DNA of 44,581 nucleotides from Candidatus Thorarchaeota archaeon (GTDB lineage: Archaea > Asgardarchaeota > Thorarchaeia > Thorarchaeales > Thorarchaeaceae), in the NCBI GenBank assembly GCA_003345545.1, contig PRDH01000069.1, forward strand, positions 1 through 44,581, in the 5' to 3' direction. Shown piece after piece: positions 15,236 through 23,337 of this stretch (its first letter is position 1; each line of letters starts with the position of its first letter). The notes below the pieces were generated by a model. It was not told the DNA's origin and did no database searches. It was given only the letters and a program-made list of their open reading frames with translations. The translations under genes were made by a program, and so were the position numbers.

Positions 15236-17404
15236 ATGAACAACGACAACAAATCAGCAGTCCTCCTATGCACCTGCGGAAAACAACTACCGCTCTTGTT
15301 TGACTTTCTGCAATCTGAGATTGACAAGATTGGCTCTGCTGCTTCGACTACGGTACACGATCAAGTATGTCAAGAGGCAGGCCTGACCAAGATTGCCGGA
15401 CTCTTAAAGGCAAATGGAGGTCGTCTTGTAATTGCAGCGTGCACCAGCCAGAAGATACAGCCTCGTATCAGCAGATATCTCAAAGAACAGGGAATTGATG
15501 GATCCCAGATTCAATATGTCAATATTCGAGAGCATTCTGCTTGGGTACACCGCGATGCTACGAAAGCAAGCAAGAAGTCTCTCGACATGATTCGTGGGGC
15601 CATTGCGAGGTCAAGAATCTCAGTACCCCTCCCATTAGAGAGCAAAGAAGTCAGTAGACATGTGACAGTGATAGGTGGCGGAATTGCTGGTATCGAGTCT
15701 GCATTAAGCCTCTCGAATCTTGGCTATGAAGTGGCCCTCCTTGAATCCAGCGATCGACTTGGTGGTCATCTTCTATACCTTCCAATGGTTGCTCCCTCCG
15801 GTAAATCGGGCATGGAAGTCCTGAGCGGAAGACTGGAAGCTATTAAGAGTGATGCTGGTATCACTGTGATGACAAGAACCTCGGTCAAATATGTGACCGG
15901 GGAAATGGGTGACTTCGCTGTAAAGTATGTCACAGAAGGCGATGATGAGAAGTCTATTAGGACCTCGGCCGTCGTCCTTGCAATGGGCTTCAAGGAATTT
16001 GAGCCAATTGGAATGGATGAGTACAGATACGGGAAGAATCCCGATGTGATCACCCAGTTTCAGCTTTCCCGCATGCTCTCCGAGGATGTTCTTGGCAGGC
16101 CATCTGATAACAGTCCCATCAAGGAGGTTGTCATGGTTCAGTGCGTAGGAAGCAGGTCCGAAGACTACAAACGTGACTGCAGCAAACTTTGCTGCACCTT
16201 TGCCATCGACAACTCCTTGGAACTCATAAAACGGATACCTGATGTCACTGTTCATGTCGTTTACATGGACATTCGAGTGCCCTTTGAGAATGAGATGGTC
16301 TACAAGGAATCTCGTGATAAGGGGGTAGACTATATCCGCGGGCGAATCAGTATGGTCTGGGAGCATGATGGCAAGACCCATGTCAGGATCTATGACTCTC
16401 TGATGGACCAGTATCTAGAGGTTCCCGCTGACTTGCTTGTTCTCTCAACTGCAATACTTCCTCCTGATGGAGTTGTAGAGCTGTCTGAAACCCTTGGCTA
16501 TGCAATTGAAGATGATGGACATGTGAAGGAACTCTACGGCAAACTTAGACGCAACGAAACTCGTCGGCGTGGGGTTGTTGCTGTCGGAGGAGTCACGCGC
16601 CCACAGTTTGTGTCTGAAGCCATCATAGATGCTCAGGCCGGAGCTCTCATGGTCCACAACGAGCTACACGGTGGAGCAATTCAATCAGTCGCACGTGGAG
16701 CTGTTCTTGACGTAGATGACTGTGTTGGATGTAGCCTCTGCGCCCAGCAGTGCCCTCGTGGAGTCCCACTCATGATTGAACAGACAGAAGCAGAAGAATC
16801 TGATGAAGAACAAAAGATTCTCTTCAAGGCTGCACTTGATACACTGAATTGCCACGCATGTGGGGTGTGTCAGAGCCTATGTCCTTCTGGAGCTACTCAG
16901 CTCAATTTTCTCTCCAACGAACAATTGTGGTCCGAGATAGCCGCAGTACTTCAGGATGCAGGGCCAGAGGATCCGATTACGCTATGTTTCTATTGCGAGG
17001 AATGTTCGGTATCGACAATAGATATTGTCGGAATCAGGAGAATGGAATACCCTGCTAGTACACGTCTGATACCAGTTCCTTGTGCCGGTCGTGTGAGTAT
17101 CATAGACATTCTCAAGGCTTTTGAACATGGTACTAGCACGGTGATGATTGCGGCATGTGAGAAGGACCGTTGTCATATTGGGGGGACTGGCAATGAGATT
17201 GCTCAGGTACAAGTCGATGTCGCTCGAGACATTCTGGATGCCATTGGTTGGAAGGGAGAACGTGTCGACATGTTCAGAATGTTCAGCGCAGAGCCTGAAC
17301 GCTTTACTAAAGCTGTTAATGAGATGGTAAAGCGCGCCAAAGATCTGGGTCCCACGCCTGTTCATGATGGCACTGCTGGCAAATGGAGGGAGGCGAGCAA
17401 GTGA
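15236..17404 (+). CDS. hdrA: HdrA-MvhD fusion protein
   Basis: A 722-residue second HdrA, with four parts. (1) The N-terminal HdrA domain (CTCGKQL at 12-18; AACTSQKIQP; NIREHSAWVH). (2) FAD domain from about residue 145 (VIGGGIAGIESALSL) with the QCVGSRSEDYKRDCSKLCC motif. Unlike the preceding gene it lacks cysteines in the LGGHLLYLPMVAPS patch. (3) Two [4Fe-4S] ferredoxin motifs, CVGCSLCAQQCPRG near 496 and CHACGVCQSLCPSG near 538. (4) A C-terminal MvhD-like domain (CFYCEECS; PCAGRV; ACEKDRCHI), the adaptor that normally takes electrons from a hydrogenase or formate dehydrogenase. With the short HdrA next to it, this suggests a heteromeric HdrA core. Confidence 0.92.
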   Translation: MNNDNKSAVLLCTCGKQLPLLFDFLQSEIDKIGSAASTTVHDQVCQEAGLTKIAGLLKANGGRLVIAACTSQKIQPRISRYLKEQGIDGSQIQYVNIREHSAWVHRDATKASKKSLDMIRGAIARSRISVPLPLESKEVSRHVTVIGGGIAGIESALSLSNLGYEVALLESSDRLGGHLLYLPMVAPSGKSGMEVLSGRLEAIKSDAGITVMTRTSVKYVTGEMGDFAVKYVTEGDDEKSIRTSAVVLAMGFKEFEPIGMDEYRYGKNPDVITQFQLSRMLSEDVLGRPSDNSPIKEVVMVQCVGSRSEDYKRDCSKLCCTFAIDNSLELIKRIPDVTVHVVYMDIRVPFENEMVYKESRDKGVDYIRGRISMVWEHDGKTHVRIYDSLMDQYLEVPADLLVLSTAILPPDGVVELSETLGYAIEDDGHVKELYGKLRRNETRRRGVVAVGGVTRPQFVSEAIIDAQAGALMVHNELHGGAIQSVARGAVLDVDDCVGCSLCAQQCPRGVPLMIEQTEAEESDEEQKILFKAALDTLNCHACGVCQSLCPSGATQLNFLSNEQLWSEIAAVLQDAGPEDPITLCFYCEECSVSTIDIVGIRRMEYPASTRLIPVPCAGRVSIIDILKAFEHGTSTVMIAACEKDRCHIGGTGNEIAQVQVDVARDILDAIGWKGERVDMFRMFSAEPERFTKAVNEMVKRAKDLGPTPVHDGTAGKWREASK

Positions 17405-19665
17405 GTCAATCACCACCTGAGAAGGCTATTGCACCCAAGAGACAACGAATGTTGGATATGGTATTAGCACTGGGTGGGCTCCAAGAGGAGTCCACAATTC
17501 CCCTCAGCAGAGTCAAGGATGAACTTGAGAATCTAAAGACAGAGCTTGCACCCCTGACTGACACGATCATAGCCTTTCCCGAGTCTTATTTTGACAAGTT
17601 CTTGGATGCTGCAAAGAAGAGTAACATTGTTGCTGAGATAAACGATCGAGGTATTCTGAAGCAGTCAATCTCGAATCTTGAGCAGGCACTGTCAAAAGGC
17701 GAATCGGTGTCACTAAAGGCGCTGAACAAGATACTTGCAGACACACTCGGCAGAATGACTGAGGTAAAGGAACACCAAGAAACCCGCGTAGAAATCGATA
17801 TGACCGCAACTATCTCCACCATATCGAGTCTGGTTTCTGAAATAGAGTCAATCACAGATGGCTTCGAGAAAGCCGCTAAGACAGAGGCTGAGTCTGCCAG
17901 ATCTGAATTAGTCACGCTCGTTGAGTCCCTTGAAAGCGTAAGAGAAAAAGCCGAAACAGATCCTGACACAGCTCTGGATGAGCTTCAAAAGTTAGGGTCT
18001 CAGACTCGTTACGGTCCAGGACTGAGAGCAATTGCACAAGTGAAACGAGGGAAGCGAGAAGGTCGGATTGATGATGCGCGGTTCAACAAGCTGGTCAAAG
18101 AGAATGCGCTCACCGAGGTCAACCGTGGAGTAATCCTGTTCATACTCAACAAAATGGGATCTAAGACCGTCGTACAGGTCGGAGAACTCATGCACACGCC
18201 CTCTCAAGATGTACAGAGTGCTCTCGTGACTATGATTCAGAGAGGAGAAATCGAGATGGTCGGCCTTGATAGTGATGCTCCTGTCTTTTCGAGAGTGCTC
18301 CCAGAAACGCCCAGCTCGACACTTCTTATGAAAAGGATTGTTCGACAGGTACGGGGGATGGCAAAATCCCTAGAAGGCGGGACCGCAGAGGCCGTGAATG
18401 AGCTACTTGGCAAGTTACAAATATTACTCAAACGCCTGCAGATTCTTGGGACCTACAACGAAGCTCTTCTATCTGAGCGTATCAACAAGCTTCGAGAAAC
18501 TGTTGATAGTGTCACCGAGGCAGTACTCGGTGCTCAGACTTCTGAGGATGCTGAGAATCTCAGGCTTCTCATTTCTGCCGGGCTTGAAGCATTTGCCCGC
18601 TTTCGTCTAAAAATTGCTCTAGAAAAGGGTCCCACCCTTGTATCAGATGGCAATGTCTACGGTGAAAAACTGGACCCTGAAGTCTACAAGGCCATGATGG
18701 ATACCTATCTTGATAATGAGCTTGAGAGAGGTACGATTCTGATTCTTATTCGGGAATTGGGAGCTCTCACAGCACATGACCTTGCAGAGAGAACGACTAT
18801 CCCACCAGATAGAATAGTCAGGCATCTACTCAGAATGAAGCGCGATGAACTTCTCACGATTGCTGGCGAGAATCATGGGTATATTCTCTATGATGTTCCG
18901 AGGGCTCTCTCAGAGGCTGAGATCACGATACAGACTACAAGTAGTCTGGCTCTGCAACTGTCTGAGGCCAAACAAGAGCTTCAGAGGATACTGGGCGATC
19001 TGAAAGCGACCGATATCGGCAGACTTGCCAACTCATTAGAAGTCTTTTCAAAGTCACGTGACAAGCTTGCATCAGTTCGTGTTCGTGGTACTGCAGTCGA
19101 TGAATCCACCTTGAAAGATGTGGAGGATAAGATACGGTCCGCAGTTTTACTCACCTATCGGACACGTGCTAAGATTCCAAGCACTAGACCAAAGGTGTCC
19201 ATCGAAGATCTATTGGATGTCGATGTACCGTCTGTGCTTGATGAGTACAGAAGCATGATGGGCTATGCGCCTCTTCTGGGGTTTGGAACAATAGAGTGGG
19301 AACAATCAAGGTGCCTCGGTTGCAAGTCATGTGAAATTGCTTGTCCAGAAGATGCAATTGAGCTGAAGCCACAAATTGAGATACCCCGATTCTTCGAGAT
19401 CTCTGACGATGCACTCTCCCAATTACCCTCAAACCGGTCCCTGTTCTACAAGACCATTCAGAGTCTCTCTACGATGAAGCCGATAAAGGAGATTCCCCTC
19501 GAAAAGGATGCTCCAGGATTTGGCACTATAGAGGTGGACCTCTGGTTATGCGTTGCTTGCCGTACGTGTGTAAGACGATGTCCAGGTCCTGAAGGCGGAG
19601 CCCTGGAGCTGGAGCTGAAATGGAGCCTGCCAGAGATAGTGAGGCATATCACATCGACATCATAG
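17401..19665 (+). CDS. Large helical protein with winged-helix segments and C-terminal diferredoxin domain
   Basis: A 754-residue protein without a family I can name. Residues 1-220 are strongly helical and probably coiled coil (few Gly or Pro, no Cys). Two segments look like winged-helix domains: about 235-300 (VNRGVILFILNKMGSKTVVQ) and about 440-500 (LERGTILILIRELGALTAHD). Another helical region follows. The C-terminus carries two [4Fe-4S] motifs, CLGCKSCEIACP near 637 and CVACRTCVRRCP near 716. The GTG at 17401 overlaps the hdrA stop codon and has GGAGGGAGG seven bases upstream, a very strong site; ATG at 17383 lies on that site and is less likely. It is part of the Hdr operon and may be its scaffold, electron outlet or redox sensor. 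Confidence 0.85.
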   Translation: MSQSPPEKAIAPKRQRMLDMVLALGGLQEESTIPLSRVKDELENLKTELAPLTDTIIAFPESYFDKFLDAAKKSNIVAEINDRGILKQSISNLEQALSKGESVSLKALNKILADTLGRMTEVKEHQETRVEIDMTATISTISSLVSEIESITDGFEKAAKTEAESARSELVTLVESLESVREKAETDPDTALDELQKLGSQTRYGPGLRAIAQVKRGKREGRIDDARFNKLVKENALTEVNRGVILFILNKMGSKTVVQVGELMHTPSQDVQSALVTMIQRGEIEMVGLDSDAPVFSRVLPETPSSTLLMKRIVRQVRGMAKSLEGGTAEAVNELLGKLQILLKRLQILGTYNEALLSERINKLRETVDSVTEAVLGAQTSEDAENLRLLISAGLEAFARFRLKIALEKGPTLVSDGNVYGEKLDPEVYKAMMDTYLDNELERGTILILIRELGALTAHDLAERTTIPPDRIVRHLLRMKRDELLTIAGENHGYILYDVPRALSEAEITIQTTSSLALQLSEAKQELQRILGDLKATDIGRLANSLEVFSKSRDKLASVRVRGTAVDESTLKDVEDKIRSAVLLTYRTRAKIPSTRPKVSIEDLLDVDVPSVLDEYRSMMGYAPLLGFGTIEWEQSRCLGCKSCEIACPEDAIELKPQIEIPRFFEISDDALSQLPSNRSLFYKTIQSLSTMKPIKEIPLEKDAPGFGTIEVDLWLCVACRTCVRRCPGPEGGALELELKWSLPEIVRHITSTS

Positions 19666-19686
19666 TCCTGCAATTGGACGTCCTAG

Positions 19687-19720
19687 ATACCATTTAGCAA
19701 CTGACTTATACCATTTGGTA
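19687..19720 (+). promoter_or_regulatory. Candidate operator upstream of acyl-CoA dehydrogenase
   Basis: ATACCATTT occurs twice (19687-19695 and 19708-19716). The second copy forms the near-perfect inverted repeat TACCATTTGGTA (19709-19720). It lies 40 to 70 bases before the gene, where a repressor could block the basal promoter. The binding protein is unknown. Confidence 0.4.
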
Positions 19721-19757
19721 AGGAGTCAAACGATGCATAATCCTCTGAGGGAACGTA

Positions 19758-20957
19758 ATGGTCGATTTCAATCTATCCAATGAACAACAAGAGCTACGGA
19801 ACAAGGCGAGAGCCTTTGCGCAGGAGTATATGATTCCCTATGCACACTACTACGACAAGACCGGTAAATTTCCACGTCCCATAATCAAGAAGTGTTGGGA
19901 TGAAGGTCTCATGAACCTCTCAATCCCGAAAGAGTACGGTGGGCCGGGTCTGGGCACAATCGAACAATGCATCACAGTGGAAGAAATGGCTGCTGGCTGC
20001 GCAGGAATGACAACAAGTATCTACGTCAACTCTCTAGGAGCCGAGCCAATCTTGGTAGCTGGTACCCCTGAACAGAAGGAGAAATATCTTCGACCACTCA
20101 CTGAAGATCTCAAGTTCGTCAGTTTCGCTTGTTCTGAACCAGGAATGGGTTCTGATGTCGCCGGTATCAAGACCCGGGTCAAGCGCGAGGGCGATAAATA
20201 TGTCTTGAATGGATCCAAGTTTTGGATCACTAATGCTCCACAGGCAGACATCTTCACTGTCTTTGCTAGCCTTGACCCGGACAAGAGACACAAAGCACTA
20301 TGCGCGTTCATTGTTGATGCTACCACTCCTGGAGTGAAGACTGGGAGGCCGGTTGAGAAAATGGGTCATAGAGCCTCTACAACATCAGCGGTCATGTTCA
20401 AAGATGCTAAGGTTCCCGTCGAAAACCTGTTGGGCACCGAGGGGGAAGGATTCAAGATAGCAATGAAGACATTCGCGATGACGCGTCCCTCGATTGCTGC
20501 ATTTGCCACTGGTCTTGCTCGTTCGGCAATGGAGTATGCTCGTGACTATGTGAGCAAGAGGGAGGCCTTTGGCGAGAAGCTCCACAATTTCGAGGCCATT
20601 CAGTTCAAGCTTGCTGAGATGTTTATGAAAATTGAGGCAGCACGACTACTCTACCTCAAGGCTGCTTGGACGGCGGATTTCGTTGGTGACTCCACTATTC
20701 CTGCAAGTGCAGCAAAGGCATTCGCTACAGATATTGCAATGGAAATAGCCAGCGAAGCTGTCCAGATTCACGGGGGTTATGGATACATAGACCAGTACCC
20801 TGTGGAGAAGCTGTTCCGGGATGCAAAGCTGTATCAAATCTATGAGGGAACGAGTGAAGTTCAACGATTAATACTCTCCCGCTACGTTCTCAGTGGATAT
20901 GAACCTGCGATGAGCAAGATTCCGCGTTGGTACAACGATGAGCCGCCTAATCTGTAA
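19758..20957 (+). CDS. Acyl-CoA dehydrogenase
   Basis: FAD enzyme that introduces a trans-2 double bond into acyl-CoA, the first step of beta-oxidation or of branched-chain acyl-CoA breakdown. Length (399 residues) and domain order are standard. FSLACSEP-type substrate loop appears as FVSFACSEPGMGSDVAG; FWITNAP is the FAD strand; the C-terminal IYEGTSEVQR has the catalytic Glu in the usual medium- and short-chain position. No ETF gene is nearby. The upstream Hdr genes suggest its electrons go to, or come from, that complex, which is inference. It probably has its own promoter in the 92-base gap. Confidence 0.93.
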   Translation: MVDFNLSNEQQELRNKARAFAQEYMIPYAHYYDKTGKFPRPIIKKCWDEGLMNLSIPKEYGGPGLGTIEQCITVEEMAAGCAGMTTSIYVNSLGAEPILVAGTPEQKEKYLRPLTEDLKFVSFACSEPGMGSDVAGIKTRVKREGDKYVLNGSKFWITNAPQADIFTVFASLDPDKRHKALCAFIVDATTPGVKTGRPVEKMGHRASTTSAVMFKDAKVPVENLLGTEGEGFKIAMKTFAMTRPSIAAFATGLARSAMEYARDYVSKREAFGEKLHNFEAIQFKLAEMFMKIEAARLLYLKAAWTADFVGDSTIPASAAKAFATDIAMEIASEAVQIHGGYGYIDQYPVEKLFRDAKLYQIYEGTSEVQRLILSRYVLSGYEPAMSKIPRWYNDEPPNL

Positions 20958-21105
20958 TACCCATGATGACTGAATCCACACAGAATATGGTTCAATGGAA
21001 TTGTGGGTGTATTGCTCATTGCGCTCGGTTTCTACATGCTGTTCCCAGCATGTGAAGTAAGGATACTAATCTGAGCAAAGCAGCCGACCGCATGAAAACG
21101 AACAA

Positions 21106-21134
21106 ATAAAAAAAGGGGGAGGGACAGAAGTCCC
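21106..21134 (-). terminator. Hairpin and T-tract terminator for the small membrane protein gene
   Basis: On the minus strand, GGGAC (21134-21130), loop TTCT and GTCCC (21125-21121) are followed by a C-run and seven T residues (to 21108). The stem begins at the stop codon of the gene read from 21316. Confidence 0.55.
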
Positions 21135-21316
21135 TATAGACCTGTGGTCCTGACTGCAATGATCATCAGGAGCCAACCGATTAGGAGTAGTACGAACCCT
21201 ATGAGAGCTTGATAGGCAAAGTAGGTAGCAACGTAGGTGTCAAGTAGATAAAGGAGAATGCCTATCAGTCCCAATATGAGGGCCACTATCCATGTGCTGG
21301 TTTTAATTACGTTCAT
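21134..21316 (-). CDS. Small two-helix membrane protein
   Basis: A 60-residue protein that is mostly membrane: segments WIVALILGLIGILLYLLD and ALIGFVLLLIGWLLMIIAV. GGAGAGG lies about ten bases before the ATG, and a hairpin/T-tract follows the stop, supporting it as a real, single-gene unit. No family recognised. The surrounding regions 20958-21105 and 21317-21577 hold no other gene I can support. Confidence 0.65.
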   Translation of the reverse strand: MNVIKTSTWIVALILGLIGILLYLLDTYVATYFAYQALIGFVLLLIGWLLMIIAVRTTGL

Positions 21317-21577
21317 GTTACAGTTTCCTCTCCTATGAGGATGCTACTGATTAGACTGTCGACGATACTTAAAGATTGTTATTTTAAGAATATGAGGGAG
21401 AAAAACACTGCAGCACACGACTCACACCTGGGCAGTCTGGCAAGTATTCAAGCATCTTCATGTTAGCCACTGAACTAGGAAACCTTGTTCTGAATTCAGA
21501 GAAGTTGTAGAGGGACTGAGAGTAGAGTCAACAACCAGCTATATCTGTCCAAAGTGCCATGTCTACAACGAAGCACG

Positions 21578-21946
21578 ATGTTGATTCGAAGACTGAATGG
21601 ACTCAAGACGATAAAGGCTCTTGATAACACACGCGTACGTGAGATTCTCAATCCCTTGCATGATTCGCATTCTCTCTCACTTGGTTACAGCCTAGCTCAT
21701 GCTGCACTGAAGCCAAATCAGAGATCACTCCAACACAGGTTCCACGAGGCCTCGGAGGTCTATTATGTTCTCGGCGGTCGAGGAATGATGCATATCGATG
21801 ACGAGGTGGTTGAAGTTTCGATTGGAGATACCATCTACATACCGCCAATGTCAGTGCAGTGGATTGAGAGTATGGGTCCTGATGACCTAGAGTTTCTCTG
21901 TGTCGTTGATCCTGCATGGAAACCAGACGCTGAAGAACTGGTCTAG
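21578..21946 (+). CDS. Cupin domain protein
   Basis: Single-domain cupin of about 122 residues. Motif 1 is complete: QHRFHEASEVYYVLGGRG gives the two His, the Glu and the Gly pattern of the metal site. Motif 2 (GDTIYIPPMSVQWIES) keeps GD and PP, but the metal-binding His is replaced, so the metal site has three ligands at most. Function in sugar or small-molecule binding cannot be assigned. The ATG at 21578 (MLIRRLNGL) is preferred; an upstream GTG at 21554 adds eight residues. Confidence 0.8.
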   Translation: MLIRRLNGLKTIKALDNTRVREILNPLHDSHSLSLGYSLAHAALKPNQRSLQHRFHEASEVYYVLGGRGMMHIDDEVVEVSIGDTIYIPPMSVQWIESMGPDDLEFLCVVDPAWKPDAEELV

Positions 21947-22046
21947 ACAACTTAGAAACGGTCCGAGTATGTGGGGCTCCCTAAGTCAATGCATAGGCAA
22001 TGAAGAATCCTGCTATGTCAGCCTTGGTCGAAGCATACTGACCGCA

Positions 22047-22133
22047 GAGAGAGGACTACGCCTCTCTCATAGATTGGCTTGACAATTTTGACACTTTGCG
22101 AAACCCTGTTCGGTCTTTGCACCAAAATTTTGG
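22047..22133. other. Hairpin and palindrome in a gap without genes
   Basis: Within the 264-base gap 21947-22210 a perfect eight-base stem GAGAGAGG / CCTCTCTC with a six-base loop spans 22047-22068. The perfect 12-base palindrome CCAAAATTTTGG lies at 22122-22133, about 80 bases before the next gene. The hairpin has no T-tract. Either could be regulatory; I see no coding sequence here. Confidence 0.4.
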
Positions 22134-22210
22134 GACTTGCACAGCTGGAAAGAGAAAGTTGATGAGAAGAAGGGCCATACTATAGTGCGCTGAGTTGAGG
22201 GGACATACGA

Positions 22211-22734
22211 ATGGCTGCAGAGAACTCCAAAGCTATCTTTGTAGCAATGACCATCATAATGGGTGTTTCAGCTGCGGCCTTTTTGTCGATGTCTAACTCG
22301 GGTGATTGGATTGTAGTTGAAAACACCTTGGGCATTGCGAATCTGACAATATTGGCTAACAGTACTGGCTTACTATATCCTGAACTTTGTGAGGCGAGTT
22401 TCGTGTTTCTGGATTACGGTAGTTGGCTGGTCAATGCTAATTTCATGAATGACTCAGTCTATTGGTATGAATATCTTGAGATATATGATCGAAATTCACA
22501 GCTACTTCAGGAGAAGTGAAGTCTATAGATGATGCGCTCTATGAAGGACTGAACAAGACTTCTCCTTCTAATATTTCGGCCATGACACTATTGGACGATT
22601 CATGTCCCCACATCTGGTTCCAGATAGAAATCACATACACCAATGGTTCTTGGATATACCTCACCACGTTTCAAACAGAAATTGGCCATATCATAACCAA
22701 CCATGGCGCGGGCACTTTTGATGGGGCCTCTTGA
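22211..22734 (+). pseudogene. Membrane-anchored protein with a frame break at 22516
   Basis: Two consecutive frames look like one gene. The first (22211-22519, 102 residues) has an N-terminal membrane or signal segment (AIFVAMTIIMGVSAAAFLSM) and an exported domain rich in Asn and aromatic residues, ending EIYDRNSQLLQEK. The second (22516-22734) continues in the -1 frame with KSIDDALYEGLNKTSPSN and a strand-rich end (WFQIEITYTNGSWIYL). It overlaps the first by four bases and lacks a membrane segment or ribosome-binding site of its own. The likeliest reading is a single 170-residue protein split by an indel, which could be real decay, a sequencing error or a programmed shift. Family unknown. 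Confidence 0.55.
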
Positions 22735-22926
22735 GCGGGACCGTCTTGGAGCCATTGTCTGCTCTGGACTGTCTTGTCCTAGCCATCTATACTGTCTTTT
22801 CCAACCATCTGGGTTAGAGCAGGAGTTACTCTCAATATTATCTTGGTCGTTTCGGAGATACAAAGGTCAAAAGATATAACGCCCTTCAAGATTGCCTCAA
22901 ACCAATTCTCATGTGGTGCTTAGCTA

Positions 22927-23337
22927 ATGCCTCCAAAGGACATGAACATCATCATCTTCGGTTGCCAACAATGTATGTACGCTGCCTCCGACTTAGCAGG
23001 GACCATGAAGCTGCAGTACGATGCGTCGAGCAGGATCATCAGAATGCCGTGTACCGCCAGGCTTGACATCAATTTCCTCTTGAAGGCATTACAGGAGGGG
23101 GCCGACGGGGTGCTGGTCGTTGGATGTCATCCGGGAGACTGTGCATTCAAGACCGGGAACTTGGGGGCAGAGAGGCGGGTCCGTTTCACAAAGAAGTTAA
23201 TCGAACAGCTAGGGCTTGATGAGCGCCGCGTGAAGATGGTCTTTGTGAGCGCAGCTGAGGGTGATAAGTTCGCAGCCGAGGTCAACAAGTTCGCAGAGGA
23301 AATTCGGGCAATTGGACCGAACCCACTCAGACTGTGA
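22927..23337 (+). CDS. mvhD: MvhD-like iron-sulfur adaptor protein
   Basis: Free-standing member of the MvhD/HdrA-adaptor family (136 residues) which links HdrA to hydrogenase or formate dehydrogenase in methanogens and holds a [2Fe-2S] cluster. Cysteines: FGCQQCMYAASD near the start, RMPCTARLD in the middle and VGCHPGDCAF near residue 64. The family ending (FAEEIRAIGPNPLR) is intact. It may work with the Hdr proteins 10 kb upstream, one of which already carries its own MvhD domain. Its stop overlaps the start of the transporter gene by four bases. Confidence 0.9.
   Translation: MPPKDMNIIIFGCQQCMYAASDLAGTMKLQYDASSRIIRMPCTARLDINFLLKALQEGADGVLVVGCHPGDCAFKTGNLGAERRVRFTKKLIEQLGLDERRVKMVFVSAAEGDKFAAEVNKFAEEIRAIGPNPLRL

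Noticed and set aside
15773..16381. 202-residue minus-strand frame
   Set aside because: Opposite the HdrA FAD domain, which has full motifs on the plus strand.
20958..21075. Short hydrophobic frame (GIVGVLLIALGFYMLFP)
   Set aside because: No start codon with a ribosome-binding site in frame; only CTG, GTG or TTG. Possibly a remnant of a membrane protein, not listed.
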